DNA of 64,000 bases from Gordonia sp. PDNC005 (GTDB lineage Bacteria; Actinomycetota; Actinomycetes; Mycobacteriales; Mycobacteriaceae): positions 1,302,001-1,366,000 of the forward strand of contig NZ_CP070351.1 in NCBI RefSeq assembly GCF_016919385.1, read 5' to 3'. Below, piece after piece: positions 48,443-57,235 of this stretch. Position 1 is the first letter of the stretch. Every line of letters begins with the position of its first letter. The translations under genes were made by a program, and so were the position numbers. A model generated the notes under the pieces. The model had not been told where the DNA came from and ran no database searches. It saw only the letters and a list, made by a program, of their open reading frames with translations.

Positions 48443-49597
48443 ATGACTGATCTGATCGGGCTGGGAATGCCTGCTGGACCTCCGCCTGTTCTTGCGCCCC
48501 GCCGAAAGACCCGCCAGATCCAGGTCGGGTCGGTTGGCGTCGGAAGTGACCACCAGATCTCTGTGCAGTCGATGTGCACCACGAAGACGCACGATGTGAA
48601 CGCGACGCTTCAGCAGATCGCCGAGCTCACGGCTTCGGGCTGCGACATCGTGCGGGTGGCCTGCCCCCGCCAGGAGGACGCCGACGCGCTCGCCACGATC
48701 GCCAAGAAGTCGAAGATCCCGGTGATCGCCGACATCCATTTCCAGCCGAAGTACATCTTCGCCGCCATCGACGCCGGCTGTGCCGCAGTGCGAGTGAATC
48801 CCGGCAACATCAAGGAGTTCGACGGCCGCGTCAAGGAGGTCGCGAAGGCGGCGGGCGATGCGGGTATTCCGATCCGGATCGGCGTCAACGCGGGATCACT
48901 CGACCCCCGTCTACTGAAGAAGTACGGCAAGGCCACCCCGGAAGCGCTCGTGGAGTCAGCGCTGTGGGAGGCGGGGCTGTTCGAAGAACACGGCTTCGGC
49001 GACATCAAGATCTCCGTGAAGCACAACGACCCGGTGATCATGGTCGAGGCGTACCGCCAGCTCGCGGCACAGTCCGACTATCCGTTGCACCTGGGCGTCA
49101 CCGAGGCTGGACCGGCGTTCCAAGGGACGATCAAGTCGGCCGTCGCCTTCGGTTCCCTGCTGTCGGAGGGCATCGGCGACACGATTCGGGTGTCGCTCTC
49201 CGCGCCGCCCGCCGAGGAGATCAAGGTTGGCGACGCGATCCTGCAGTCGCTCAACCTGCGTCCCCGCAAGTTGGAGATCGTGTCGTGCCCGTCGTGCGGA
49301 CGTGCGCAGGTCGACGTCTACAAGCTCGCCAACGAAGTGTCTGCGGGTCTCGAAGGTCTCGAGGTCCCGTTGCGCGTCGCCGTCATGGGATGTGTCGTCA
49401 ACGGACCGGGCGAAGCGCGTGAGGCCGACCTCGGTGTCGCGTCCGGCAACGGCAAGGGGCAGATCTTCATCAAGGGCGAAGTAGTCAAGACCGTCCCCGA
49501 GGCGCAGATCGTCGAGACCTTGATCGCCGAAGCGCTGCGTATCGCCGAAGAGTCGGGGGACACTGAGAGCGGATCACCGGTCGTCTCGGTCAGCTGA
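48443..49597 (+). CDS. ispG: 4-hydroxy-3-methylbut-2-en-1-yl diphosphate synthase IspG (GcpE)
   Basis: A 384-residue 4Fe-4S enzyme making HMBPP, the penultimate MEP-pathway step. TIM-barrel motifs [18 protein letters not shown] and [18 protein letters not shown] (in part), and the cluster cysteines in [10 protein letters not shown] and [10 protein letters not shown]. Works in the same pathway as dxr two genes upstream. Confidence 0.96.
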   Translation: MTDLIGLGMPAGPPPVLAPRRKTRQIQVGSVGVGSDHQISVQSMCTTKTHDVNATLQQIAELTASGCDIVRVACPRQEDADALATIAKKSKIPVIADIHFQPKYIFAAIDAGCAAVRVNPGNIKEFDGRVKEVAKAAGDAGIPIRIGVNAGSLDPRLLKKYGKATPEALVESALWEAGLFEEHGFGDIKISVKHNDPVIMVEAYRQLAAQSDYPLHLGVTEAGPAFQGTIKSAVAFGSLLSEGIGDTIRVSLSAPPAEEIKVGDAILQSLNLRPRKLEIVSCPSCGRAQVDVYKLANEVSAGLEGLEVPLRVAVMGCVVNGPGEAREADLGVASGNGKGQIFIKGEVVKTVPEAQIVETLIAEALRIAEESGDTESGSPVVSVS

Positions 49598-49660
49598 GCG
49601 CCGCTCAGCCGGGCCGCATGGCGCATGGATGACTAGGGACTTCGAACACGGAGGTGGGAC

Positions 49661-50497
49661 GTGCTGCGACTGCTCGGCGGACGCCCGTTGGGAGCCCGTG
49701 ACACCGAAGCGGTGAACCGCGCCCTCGATCAGGATCCCGTGGGGTCGTGCATGGTCGCCGCCCGCGTCGAGGCATACGGCATGTCGCCGCGCTTCCTCGG
49801 CGGCGAGATGTGGAGCGCGTCGACGCCCGCGCAGTCGCTGTGCTTCTCGGGCGCCAATCTGATGCCGCTCCTCGGTGGCGCGGCCGATCTCGACGATTTC
49901 GCCGGACGCGCTCTCGCGTCGCCGCGCGGTTGCACATCGGTCGTCGGATACGCACCGCTGGCGCTGGGGCTGTGGGAGCGACTGGCGCCCATGTGGGGCG
50001 AGCCGCGTGAGATCCGTCCGGATCAGCCGTTGCTGGCGTTGAGCGGTATGCCTGCGCTGATACCCGACCCGCTGGTCCGGCTCGTGACGCCCGCAGACCT
50101 CGACAACTATTTCCCGGCGGCTGTCGACATGTTCCGCACCGAAGTCGGAGTCGACCCGTGCGAGGTCGACGGCGGGGCGTCGTACCGGCGTCGGCTCGCC
50201 GCGCTGATCTCGGCCCGCAGGGTGTTCGCCCGGTTCGACGGTGATCGTGTCGTCTACAAGGCTGAGATCGGGTCGATGTCGCGTCGGGTCGGACAGATCC
50301 AGGGTGTGTGGGTGGACCGCGAGTCTCGCGGACACGGACTCGGCGCGTCCGGGACGGCAGCGGTCGCAGCAGCCATCGCACGGCAGGGACGTATCGCGAG
50401 TCTGTACGTCAACAGCTTCAACGCGCCGGCCCGCGCCACGTACCAGCGGGTCGGTTTCACTCAGGTCGGCACGTTCGCGACGGTTCTCGTCGACTGA
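49661..50497 (+). CDS. GNAT acetyltransferase with N-terminal DUF4081
   Basis: A 278-residue protein. Residues about 1-130 match the DUF4081 region found with GNAT domains in actinobacteria (VLRLLGGRPLGARDTEAVNR). The C-terminal GNAT domain shows VWVDRESRGHGLGASGTAAV (acetyl-CoA loop, about 213-232) and ASLYVNSFNAPARATYQRVGF. The GTG start has GGAGG nearby (49650-49654). Same position as Rv2867c. Substrate unknown. Confidence 0.87.
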   Translation: MLRLLGGRPLGARDTEAVNRALDQDPVGSCMVAARVEAYGMSPRFLGGEMWSASTPAQSLCFSGANLMPLLGGAADLDDFAGRALASPRGCTSVVGYAPLALGLWERLAPMWGEPREIRPDQPLLALSGMPALIPDPLVRLVTPADLDNYFPAAVDMFRTEVGVDPCEVDGGASYRRRLAALISARRVFARFDGDRVVYKAEIGSMSRRVGQIQGVWVDRESRGHGLGASGTAAVAAAIARQGRIASLYVNSFNAPARATYQRVGFTQVGTFATVLVD

Positions 50498-50519
50498 CAA
50501 AGAAAGTCCTCCGCACACG

Positions 50520-52325
50520 ATGATCCTGCGTCGCGCTCTTGCACTCCTCTGTGTCCTCGTCATGGTGGTGACGGCGGCGGCGTGCTCGTCGGACGACGAC
50601 GAACCCCGCGACGCGGCAGACCGGTTCATATCCGCGTTCGCCGCCCGCGACGTCCAGTCCGCGGCGTCGGTCACGACGAACGCAGACGCCGCGGCCCGCG
50701 CGATGTCCGAGACGTGGGAAGGGCTCGGCGCGGAGTCGATGTCCGCGCGCACCGGGCGAGTGCGTGTGGATCATGACGTCGCCGACGTCGACGTGACTTA
50801 CACGTGGTCTCTGGCCCGTGGGCGCACCTGGGAGTACCAGTCCACGCTGTCGATGGGCCGCAGTGACACCGGGTGGGCGGTGCGGTGGACGTCCACCGCG
50901 ATCCACCCGAAGCTGGGTACCGACCAGCACCTCGCCGTCGGCGACCTCAGCCCGCCGAGAGCGAGCGTCAACGAGTCCGACGGCACCGAAGTGATGGTGA
51001 ACGGTGTGGTCACCGGGGTGCTGTTCGACGGCCGCGCTGCGGCAGAGGCGGGGGACGTGATCGGTCCAGCGACTCGGCTCGTACAGGTCATGGGGCCCTT
51101 CGTGCCCGGCCTGTCGGCGCAGCGGATCGCCGAACAGGCCACCGCGTCCAGCGATCCGATGCCGATCGGGACCCTGTCGGAAGCGGACGCCTCCAGACTG
51201 CGTGATCAGCTGGCGCTGCCGGGCATCGTGTTGCGAGACGAGTCGGTACTCCAACCGAGGAATCCCGGTTTCGCGTCCGCCGTCGTCACGCGTGTCAAGA
51301 ACGCCGTCGGCGGTGACATCATCGGCACTCCCGGATGGCGGGTGTCGGTGGTGAACGCCAACGGACTGGTAGCCGACGTCGTCTTCGACCACGCCAGCGT
51401 TCCGGCGCCTGCCGTGTCCCTGACAATGTCTCGGACCGTGCAGGACTCAGCGCAGCGTGCCGTGAACGCGATCGTCGGCAAGCAGGCGATGACCGTCGCC
51501 ATTCAGGCGTCCACCGGCAAGATCCTCGCGATCGCGCAGAACGGCGACGCCGATCGCGCCGGCTTCCCGGCTGCCGCAGGGCAGTTCCCGCCCGGTTCGA
51601 CCTTCAAGATGGTCACCTCGGCCGCTGCGATCTTCGGGCACTTGAGCGAGCCGGACGCGCAGGTCCAGTGCCCCGGCGAGATCACCATCGGCGAACGCAC
51701 AATCCCCAACTACGACGGCTTCTCGCTGGGTCAAGTCACGTTGCGACAGGCGTTCGCCGCCTCGTGCAACACGACGTTCGCGAAGCTCGCCAGCGAAATG
51801 GGTCCGTCCGACCTCGCCCACGCCAGCGCCGCGATGGGCCTCGGGTCCGACTACACGATCGCGGGCATCGAGTCCGAAGCCGGATCGGTGCGTATCGAGC
51901 CCGAACTCGTTCGACGCAGCGAAGACGGCTTCGGACAGGGCACAGTCCTCGCCAGCCCGCTCGGAATGGCGTTGGTGTCGGCGACAGCGGCCACTGGTCG
52001 TCGGCCCGTCCCGCAACTCATCAACGACCGCGCGACGAAGGTCGTCGGCCCGACGGTCGACTTCGACGGTGACGTCTACGCGCGCCTGCGGACGATGATG
52101 CGCGCCGTCGTGACCTCGGGTACGGCGTCTGCGATCGCCGATCAGGGCGAGGTGTACGGGAAGACCGGTGAGGCCGAAGTCGCGGGCGGATCACACGCGT
52201 GGTTCGCGGGCTTCCGTGGCGACATCGCGTTCGCCACCCTCATCGTGCTGGGTGGAGGATCGGAAGCAGCAGTGGCGGTCACCCGAGACTTTCTCGCGGG
52301 CCTGCCCGCCGACTACCGGCCCTGA
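50520..52325 (+). CDS. Penicillin-binding lipoprotein (transpeptidase)
   Basis: A 601-residue class B-type PBP anchored as a lipoprotein: signal peptide MILRRALALLCVLVMVVTAA with lipid Cys22. An NTF2-like MecA_N domain (about 30-145) and a dimerisation region precede the transpeptidase domain: catalytic Ser360 in PPGSTFKMVTS, SCN in AASCNTTFAK and Lys548 in YGKTGEAE. It crosslinks peptidoglycan or acts as a low-affinity beta-lactam target. Corresponds to Rv2864c by position. 22 bp after the GNAT gene. Confidence 0.93.
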   Translation: MILRRALALLCVLVMVVTAAACSSDDDEPRDAADRFISAFAARDVQSAASVTTNADAAARAMSETWEGLGAESMSARTGRVRVDHDVADVDVTYTWSLARGRTWEYQSTLSMGRSDTGWAVRWTSTAIHPKLGTDQHLAVGDLSPPRASVNESDGTEVMVNGVVTGVLFDGRAAAEAGDVIGPATRLVQVMGPFVPGLSAQRIAEQATASSDPMPIGTLSEADASRLRDQLALPGIVLRDESVLQPRNPGFASAVVTRVKNAVGGDIIGTPGWRVSVVNANGLVADVVFDHASVPAPAVSLTMSRTVQDSAQRAVNAIVGKQAMTVAIQASTGKILAIAQNGDADRAGFPAAAGQFPPGSTFKMVTSAAAIFGHLSEPDAQVQCPGEITIGERTIPNYDGFSLGQVTLRQAFAASCNTTFAKLASEMGPSDLAHASAAMGLGSDYTIAGIESEAGSVRIEPELVRRSEDGFGQGTVLASPLGMALVSATAATGRRPVPQLINDRATKVVGPTVDFDGDVYARLRTMMRAVVTSGTASAIADQGEVYGKTGEAEVAGGSHAWFAGFRGDIAFATLIVLGGGSEAAVAVTRDFLAGLPADYRP

Positions 52326-52517
52326 CCGGGCCCCTCTCGCTCCGTTACCGGGTGGGTTGAGGAATCGCCGGACTTCGACGTCGGATCTGGGTGTTTCGTC
52401 AATTTCGTGTCAGGGGTGTGCGCCATTCGGGTGAACCCCCGTCGTGCATTCGGTCTAATGAGGGCATAGGTTATGGAAGTCTCACGGGAGACCCTGTAGT
52501 GAAAGTCGAGGCGAACC

Positions 52518-53354
52518 ATGACCGGTCCCACACCCGGATACCCCGGGCAGAATCCTGAGCACGGTGGCGCTCCCCAGTACGGCACGCCCCAATACGGTGC
52601 TCCCCAGTACGGTGCACCTCAGCAGGGCCAGCAGCCGCAGTACGGTGCTCCCCAACAGCCGCAGTACGGCGCTCCCCAGCAGCCGCAGTACGGCCAGCCG
52701 CAATACGGTGATCCTCAATATGGTCAGGCTCAGTATGGCCAGGGGCAAGCCCCGCAGTACGGGCAGCCTCAGCAGCCGCAGTATGACCAACAGCAGGCGC
52801 AGACTGCAGCTCAGTACGGCCAGCAGCCGTACGGAGCGGCCCAGTACGGACAGCAGTACCCGCCGCTGGCCGCAGGCATGGGTGCCGGGCTCAGCCAGAA
52901 GGTGGTCACCGCGTTGTGGGGTGTCGTCGGCGCGGCAGTTGTCGTGATCATCGCGGCATTTCTGCCGTGGGTGTCTATCAGTGGCTTCGTCAACGACTCG
53001 GCGTCGGGTGTCGGCGACGGCAAGGACGGTGTGATCACCCTGATCCTCGGCCTGATCGCGGGAGCTGTAGCCGGAGCCGCGGTGTTCTTGACGGCGAAGC
53101 AAGCGGCACTGCCGCTCGCCGCGGGCGCCACCGCCGTGGTGACAGGCATCATCTCGGTGCTCGTCGCGATCGTCGACATCGCCGACGTCAGCGACGCCGC
53201 CAATGATTTCAACTCGGGTTCCACGAGTCCGTTCGGAACATCGTTCGATGTCGAGGCTCACGTCGGCTTCGGGCTGTGGCTGACGCTGGTGGCCGGCCTC
53301 GCGCTCGTCGCGGCCGGTGTCGCCGTGATCATCCTGCGGAAGAAGAACGCCTGA
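52518..53354 (+). CDS. PQYG-repeat, four-helix membrane protein
   Basis: A 278-residue protein with a low-complexity N-terminus (about 1-115) made of roughly 18 PQYG/AQYG/QPYG-type repeats, rich in Gln, Tyr, Pro and Gly and nearly without charge. Four membrane helices follow (about 127-150, 170-190, 196-218, 250-273), ending in KKNA. The N-terminus resembles prion-like/phase-separating segments and the QPYGQP-type proteins of actinobacteria. No enzymatic motif. It is preceded by a 192-bp gap with a small GTCTC/GAGAC hairpin (52479-52492). Function unknown. Confidence 0.82.
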   Translation: MTGPTPGYPGQNPEHGGAPQYGTPQYGAPQYGAPQQGQQPQYGAPQQPQYGAPQQPQYGQPQYGDPQYGQAQYGQGQAPQYGQPQQPQYDQQQAQTAAQYGQQPYGAAQYGQQYPPLAAGMGAGLSQKVVTALWGVVGAAVVVIIAAFLPWVSISGFVNDSASGVGDGKDGVITLILGLIAGAVAGAAVFLTAKQAALPLAAGATAVVTGIISVLVAIVDIADVSDAANDFNSGSTSPFGTSFDVEAHVGFGLWLTLVAGLALVAAGVAVIILRKKNA

Positions 53355-53370
53355 TCTGAGCTTCATATAC

Positions 53371-53403
53371 AAACGCGCCGTCCCGTCGAGGGGCGGCGCG
53401 TTT
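53371..53403. terminator. Bidirectional terminator
   Basis: AAACGCGCCGTCCC (53371-53384) pairs with GGGGCGGCGCGTTT (53390-53403) including one T-G pair, loop GTCGA, with A-run and T-run at the two ends. Shared by the PQYG gene and the convergent ABC operon. Confidence 0.88.
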
Positions 53404-53407
53404 GTCA

Positions 53408-54175
53408 TCAGCGGCGCGGGACGATGAGTAACTCTCCGGTGTCGGGATGATCGACGACAAGCACCGGATGATCGTAGGTCGCTGAGAGCAGATCCGCGGT
53501 CATCACGTCGCGGACGGGGCCACACGCTTGAATGCGGCCGTCCTTCATGACCGCGACCCGATCGGCGTACGCGGCGGCGAGCGACAGGTCGTGGACCACC
53601 AGGAGAACTGTGGCGCCGGCTTTTGCACGCTCGGCGAGTATCTGCAGGACCTGTTCGCTGTGGCCGATGTCGAGGGCTGCGGTCGGTTCGTCGAGCAGCA
53701 GCACCGGCGTGTCCTGTGCGAGGGCGCGGGCCAGGCTCACGCGAGCCTGCTGCCCGCCGGACAACTGGGAGAAGTGGCGTTCCAGCAGGTCGCCGAGTTC
53801 ACACGCCTCGACCGCCGCATTGATCAAGGCTTCCGACCGCGCGGCCTCCGGGGTGCGGGTCCACGGGTAGCGGCCCATCTCGACCACCTCGCGAACGGTG
53901 AACGGAGTGTCGGTCCGGTTGGTCTGTGTGACGAAAGCGCGTCGACGAGCGAGTGCCCGCGACTCGAGTGTCGCGATGTCGGCGTCGCCGATCAGGACTC
54001 GTCCGGAGTCGGGGGACCGCAGCCCGGACACAGCGGACAGCAACGTCGACTTCCCGCAGCCGTTCGGACCGACGAGGGCGACGAGTTCCCCGGGCCTCAC
54101 ATCGAGGTCGACGCCGGACACCACGGTCCGTCCGCCGAGAGTCACAGTGACGTCGCGCGCTTCGATGCCGGTCAC
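53408..54175 (-). CDS. hmuV: Haem/iron ABC transporter ATPase (HmuV/FecE-like)
   Basis: A 255-residue ATP-binding subunit. Walker A GPNGCGKST (36-44), signature LSGGQQARVSLARAL (about 138-152), Walker B VLLLDEPTAALD and switch His in LLVVHDL. Sequence pattern places it with the iron-siderophore/haem importers. It overlaps the permease by 4 bp (ATGA) and is the last gene of hmuT-U-V. The haem assignment over siderophore is tentative. Confidence 0.9.
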   Translation of the reverse strand: MTGIEARDVTVTLGGRTVVSGVDLDVRPGELVALVGPNGCGKSTLLSAVSGLRSPDSGRVLIGDADIATLESRALARRRAFVTQTNRTDTPFTVREVVEMGRYPWTRTPEAARSEALINAAVEACELGDLLERHFSQLSGGQQARVSLARALAQDTPVLLLDEPTAALDIGHSEQVLQILAERAKAGATVLLVVHDLSLAAAYADRVAVMKDGRIQACGPVRDVMTADLLSATYDHPVLVVDHPDTGELLIVPRR

Positions 54176-55212
54176 AGCGCGGCTCCGGCACTCTTGCGAC
54201 GCAGCAACAGGAAGAACACCGGGCCGCCGATCAACGAGGTCAGCATGCCGAGCGGGAGTTCGCCGGCGGTGAGAGTGCGTGCCGCAAGGTCGGCGGCGGC
54301 AACCACGAGCGCCCCGCCCAACGCGCTGGCAGGCAGCAGCACGGCGTGGCGTGGCCCCACGATCAAGCGCATCACGTGCGGGACGATCAGTCCGACGAAC
54401 ATCAGGATGCCGGTGAAGGCGACGGCCGCGGCTGTCAGGATCGCGACGAGCACGATCACTTGGCGACGGACGACCTCGACGTTGACGCCGAGGGATGCGG
54501 CCTGGACCTCGCCGAGTGCGAGCAGATCAAGCTTGCGGACGAGCACCATGCCGCCGGCGACACCCGCGATCACCAGGGGAGCGACCACGCGGATCTGCGC
54601 CCAGGATGCATTGCCGGCGAGAGAGCCGAGCTGCCAGAACACGATCTGCTCGCGGGCCGCGGTGCTTGCGACGTAGGTCAGGTATGCGATGACGCCGAGC
54701 GCGAACGCGTTCACTGCGATGCCCGTGAGGACCAGCATGATCGTCGACGACGCTCCGTCGCGCATCGAGAGGGTGTACACGGCGAAGGTGGTCGCCAGAC
54801 CGAACACGGCTGCAGCGCCGGCGACGGCCCAACCGTTGGTTCCCGTGCCGCCGATCACGATCATCAGGCACGCGCCGATGGCCGCGCCGGAGGAGATGCC
54901 GACGATTCCCGGTTCGGCCAACGGGTTGGCGAGCATGCCCTGAAGGAGACAGCCGGCAGCGCCGAGCGCGATGCCGACAAGCAGCCCGAGGACGATGCGG
55001 GGAAATCGTGTCACCCACAACGCGGTCTCACCGTTGGGGTGACTCGGGAGCGGCCCGATGTCGAGGTGCCAGTGGTGCGCGATCGAGCCGAGGACTTCGG
55101 CGGGGGAGACGTGCACTGCGCCGGTTCCCGCGGAGAAGACCACGATCACCGCGAGCACGATCAGCAGGGCGACGAACACCGCGAGGGTGCGGCCGCGGAC
55201 CAGGTCACGCAT
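54172..55212 (-). CDS. hmuU: Haem/iron ABC transporter permease (HmuU/FecCD-like)
   Basis: A 346-residue FecCD-family permease with about ten membrane helices and the motif GAAGCLLQGMLANPLAEPGI. ATG at 55212 was chosen because AAAGG lies about 6 bases upstream; a GTG at 55233 would overlap the binding-protein gene more. Overlaps hmuT by 8 bp. Forms the membrane channel of the importer. Confidence 0.92.
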   Translation of the reverse strand: MRDLVRGRTLAVFVALLIVLAVIVVFSAGTGAVHVSPAEVLGSIAHHWHLDIGPLPSHPNGETALWVTRFPRIVLGLLVGIALGAAGCLLQGMLANPLAEPGIVGISSGAAIGACLMIVIGGTGTNGWAVAGAAAVFGLATTFAVYTLSMRDGASSTIMLVLTGIAVNAFALGVIAYLTYVASTAAREQIVFWQLGSLAGNASWAQIRVVAPLVIAGVAGGMVLVRKLDLLALGEVQAASLGVNVEVVRRQVIVLVAILTAAAVAFTGILMFVGLIVPHVMRLIVGPRHAVLLPASALGGALVVAAADLAARTLTAGELPLGMLTSLIGGPVFFLLLRRKSAGAAL

Positions 55213-56191
55213 AGATGGCCTTTGCCAGGGCACCCATCACCAGGCCGGTGTCGGGCCCGAACATGAGAATCTGCGTCTCATCCATCTCGACGATCCGCTT
55301 CGACCGCCCGGCCTTCGTCTGTGCGATGGCGGGTAGGCCGAGCAGGCGGTCCATGCCGCCGACCGAATCCGCGCCCTGCGTCATCACCAGAATCACGTCG
55401 GGGTCGGCCGCCATCAGGTTCTCGGCGCTGACCGTCGTGAACGGGGCCGTCAGTCCGGACGCCGTGCCCGCGTCGACCCCGCCGAGGTGCTCGATCAGGT
55501 CGTCGGCACCGGACTTAGGTCCGGCAAGGAGAAGCAGGTACTCGCCGCGGACGTAGAGGAACGCGATCGAGGGCTTGGTCGGCAGGTCGGGAATCGATCG
55601 CCCGGCGTCGTTGACCTGGGACTGGGTCCGCGCGACGAGCTTCTCGCCCTCCGTCGGTACTCCGAGAGCCGCCGCAACGGACCGGATCAGTTCCGGGGTG
55701 GACGCGACTGATCGCTCGGCCGGGAACTGGACCACGTGCAGACCGGCGCGACGGAGTGCGTCGACGGCGCCTGCGGGATTGCTGTCGGTGCCCGTCAGCA
55801 CGATCGTCGGTGACACGTCGAGGACACGCTCGGTATTGATGGCGTGCCCGGTGTCGGTGATGACCGGCACCGCACGAGCCGACGGGAACGTCGTGGACTT
55901 GTCGCGGCCCACGACGTGCGAACCGAGTCCGAGGGAGTAGACGATCGCGCCGAGGGTCCCGTTGCGGTCGATCGCCACGATGCGCTCGGCCTGCGCAGGC
56001 GCGGACACGGTGGACGACACCGGGACGATGTCCGCCGTGGGCAGCACCGCAGTGGTCGGACCGGTTCGTAGAGCGGCTGTGAGCTTGGCCGACCGGGCTG
56101 CATCGGTCTCGATCGGTTCGGTGGTGCACGCCGACGTCAGTGCGACGAGGACCGCCACAGCGACGACGAGCACGCGTGGTCGACCGATCAC
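55205..56191 (-). CDS. hmuT: Haem/iron-binding ABC lipoprotein (HmuT/FecB-like)
   Basis: A 328-residue substrate-binding protein with a lipoprotein signal (VLVVAVAVLVALTSAC, lipid Cys22). The class III fold is seen in RIVAIDRNGTLGAIVYSLGL and PTIVLTGTDSNPAGAVDALR with a long linking helix. GTG start. First gene of the importer; an iron box and divergent map lie upstream. Confidence 0.9.
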   Translation of the reverse strand: MIGRPRVLVVAVAVLVALTSACTTEPIETDAARSAKLTAALRTGPTTAVLPTADIVPVSSTVSAPAQAERIVAIDRNGTLGAIVYSLGLGSHVVGRDKSTTFPSARAVPVITDTGHAINTERVLDVSPTIVLTGTDSNPAGAVDALRRAGLHVVQFPAERSVASTPELIRSVAAALGVPTEGEKLVARTQSQVNDAGRSIPDLPTKPSIAFLYVRGEYLLLLAGPKSGADDLIEHLGGVDAGTASGLTAPFTTVSAENLMAADPDVILVMTQGADSVGGMDRLLGLPAIAQTKAGRSKRIVEMDETQILMFGPDTGLVMGALAKAIYA

Positions 56192-56230
56192 CGGAACCTG
56201 CCTGTCTCGAAATGAGTGAAAACAAACTAT

Positions 56231-56249
56231 TTAGGAATACCTTACCTCT
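56231..56249 (-). promoter_or_regulatory. DtxR/IdeR-like iron box upstream of hmuTUV
   Basis: TTAGGAATACCTTACCTCT matches 14 of 19 positions of the DtxR/IdeR consensus by hand count, with the core TTAGG-N4-CCTTA. It is about 40 bp before hmuT and 54 bp before map, which are divergent. Iron repression of the transporter is the likely effect. Confidence 0.62.
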
Positions 56250-56302
56250 GCTCTGGCGGGCGTCGGCCTCGGGAGTTCGGTCGGCATGAAACAATCGACG
56301 GC

Positions 56303-57166
56303 ATGACTGTTCGTGCCCCGCTCACTCCCGGTGTCGTCGCGCCGGTGCTTTCCGTGCCAGACGCCATCGAGCGCCCCGAGTACGTGTGGAAGGACACCGT
56401 TGCGGAGGGGAGTGAGCCGTGGGTGCAGACCCCGGAGACCATCGCGAAGATGCGCGTCGCGTCGAAGATCGCCGCTAACGCGCTCGCCGAGGCCGGACGT
56501 GCCGTCGCGCCGGGTGTCACCACCGACGAACTCGACCGGATCGCCCACGAGTACATGCTCGATCACGGTGCGTACCCGTCCACCCTGGGTTACAAGGGCT
56601 TCCCGAAGTCGTGCTGCACCTCGCTCAACGAAGTGATCTGCCATGGCATCCCGGACTCGACGGTGATCCAGGACGGCGACATCGTCAACATCGACGTGAC
56701 CGCGTTCTTCGACGGCGTCCACGGCGACACGAATGCCACGTTCTTCGCGGGCGACGTCTCTGACGAGGTTCGTGACCTGGTGGAACGTACTCGGAACGCG
56801 ACCGACAGGGCGATCAAGGCGGTGAAGCCCGGACGCGCCTTGAACGTCGTGGGACGTGTCATCGAGGCGTACGCGAATCGGTTCGGCTACTCGGTGGTCC
56901 GTGACTTCACCGGACACGGCATCGGCGAGACGTTCCACAACGGGCTCGTCGTCCTTCACTACGACGAGCCGAGTGTGAGCACCGTACTGGAACCGGGCAT
57001 GGTCTTCACGATCGAGCCGATGATCAACCTCGGCGGCAAGGACTGGGAGATGTGGGACGACGACTGGACCGTCGTCACCGCGGACCGGAAGTGGACGGCC
57101 CAGTTCGAGCACACCCTCGTCGTCACCGATACCGGCGCCGAGGTCCTCACGCTTCCCGACGCGTAG
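56303..57166 (+). CDS. map: Methionine aminopeptidase type I (MapB-like)
   Basis: A 287-residue metalloprotease removing N-terminal methionine. Metal ligands: [19 protein letters not shown] (two aspartates), GHGIG (histidine), [10 protein letters not shown] and AQFEHTLVV (two glutamates). A Pro-rich 40-residue N-terminal extension ([16 protein letters not shown]) matches the MapB type of mycobacteria. ATG at 56303 was chosen; upstream sequence is not conserved-looking. Confidence 0.95.
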   Translation: MTVRAPLTPGVVAPVLSVPDAIERPEYVWKDTVAEGSEPWVQTPETIAKMRVASKIAANALAEAGRAVAPGVTTDELDRIAHEYMLDHGAYPSTLGYKGFPKSCCTSLNEVICHGIPDSTVIQDGDIVNIDVTAFFDGVHGDTNATFFAGDVSDEVRDLVERTRNATDRAIKAVKPGRALNVVGRVIEAYANRFGYSVVRDFTGHGIGETFHNGLVVLHYDEPSVSTVLEPGMVFTIEPMINLGGKDWEMWDDDWTVVTADRKWTAQFEHTLVVTDTGAEVLTLPDA

Positions 57167-57176
57167 TGTGACGCGT

Positions 57177-57227
57177 CAACGTTGGCGACGTCGTCCGGCG
57201 TGGGAACCGAAATCGCTGCCAACGTTG
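57177..57227. promoter_or_regulatory. Paired CAACGTTG palindromes before cobQ
   Basis: CAACGTTGGC (57177-57186) and GCCAACGTTG (57218-57227) form inverted 10-bp arms, and each contains the 8-bp palindrome CAACGTTG; centres are 43 bp apart, about four turns. They sit between map and cobQ and the second ends 8 bp before the cobQ GTG. An operator pair is likely; regulator unknown. Confidence 0.5.
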
Positions 57228-57235
57228 GAGCTCGT

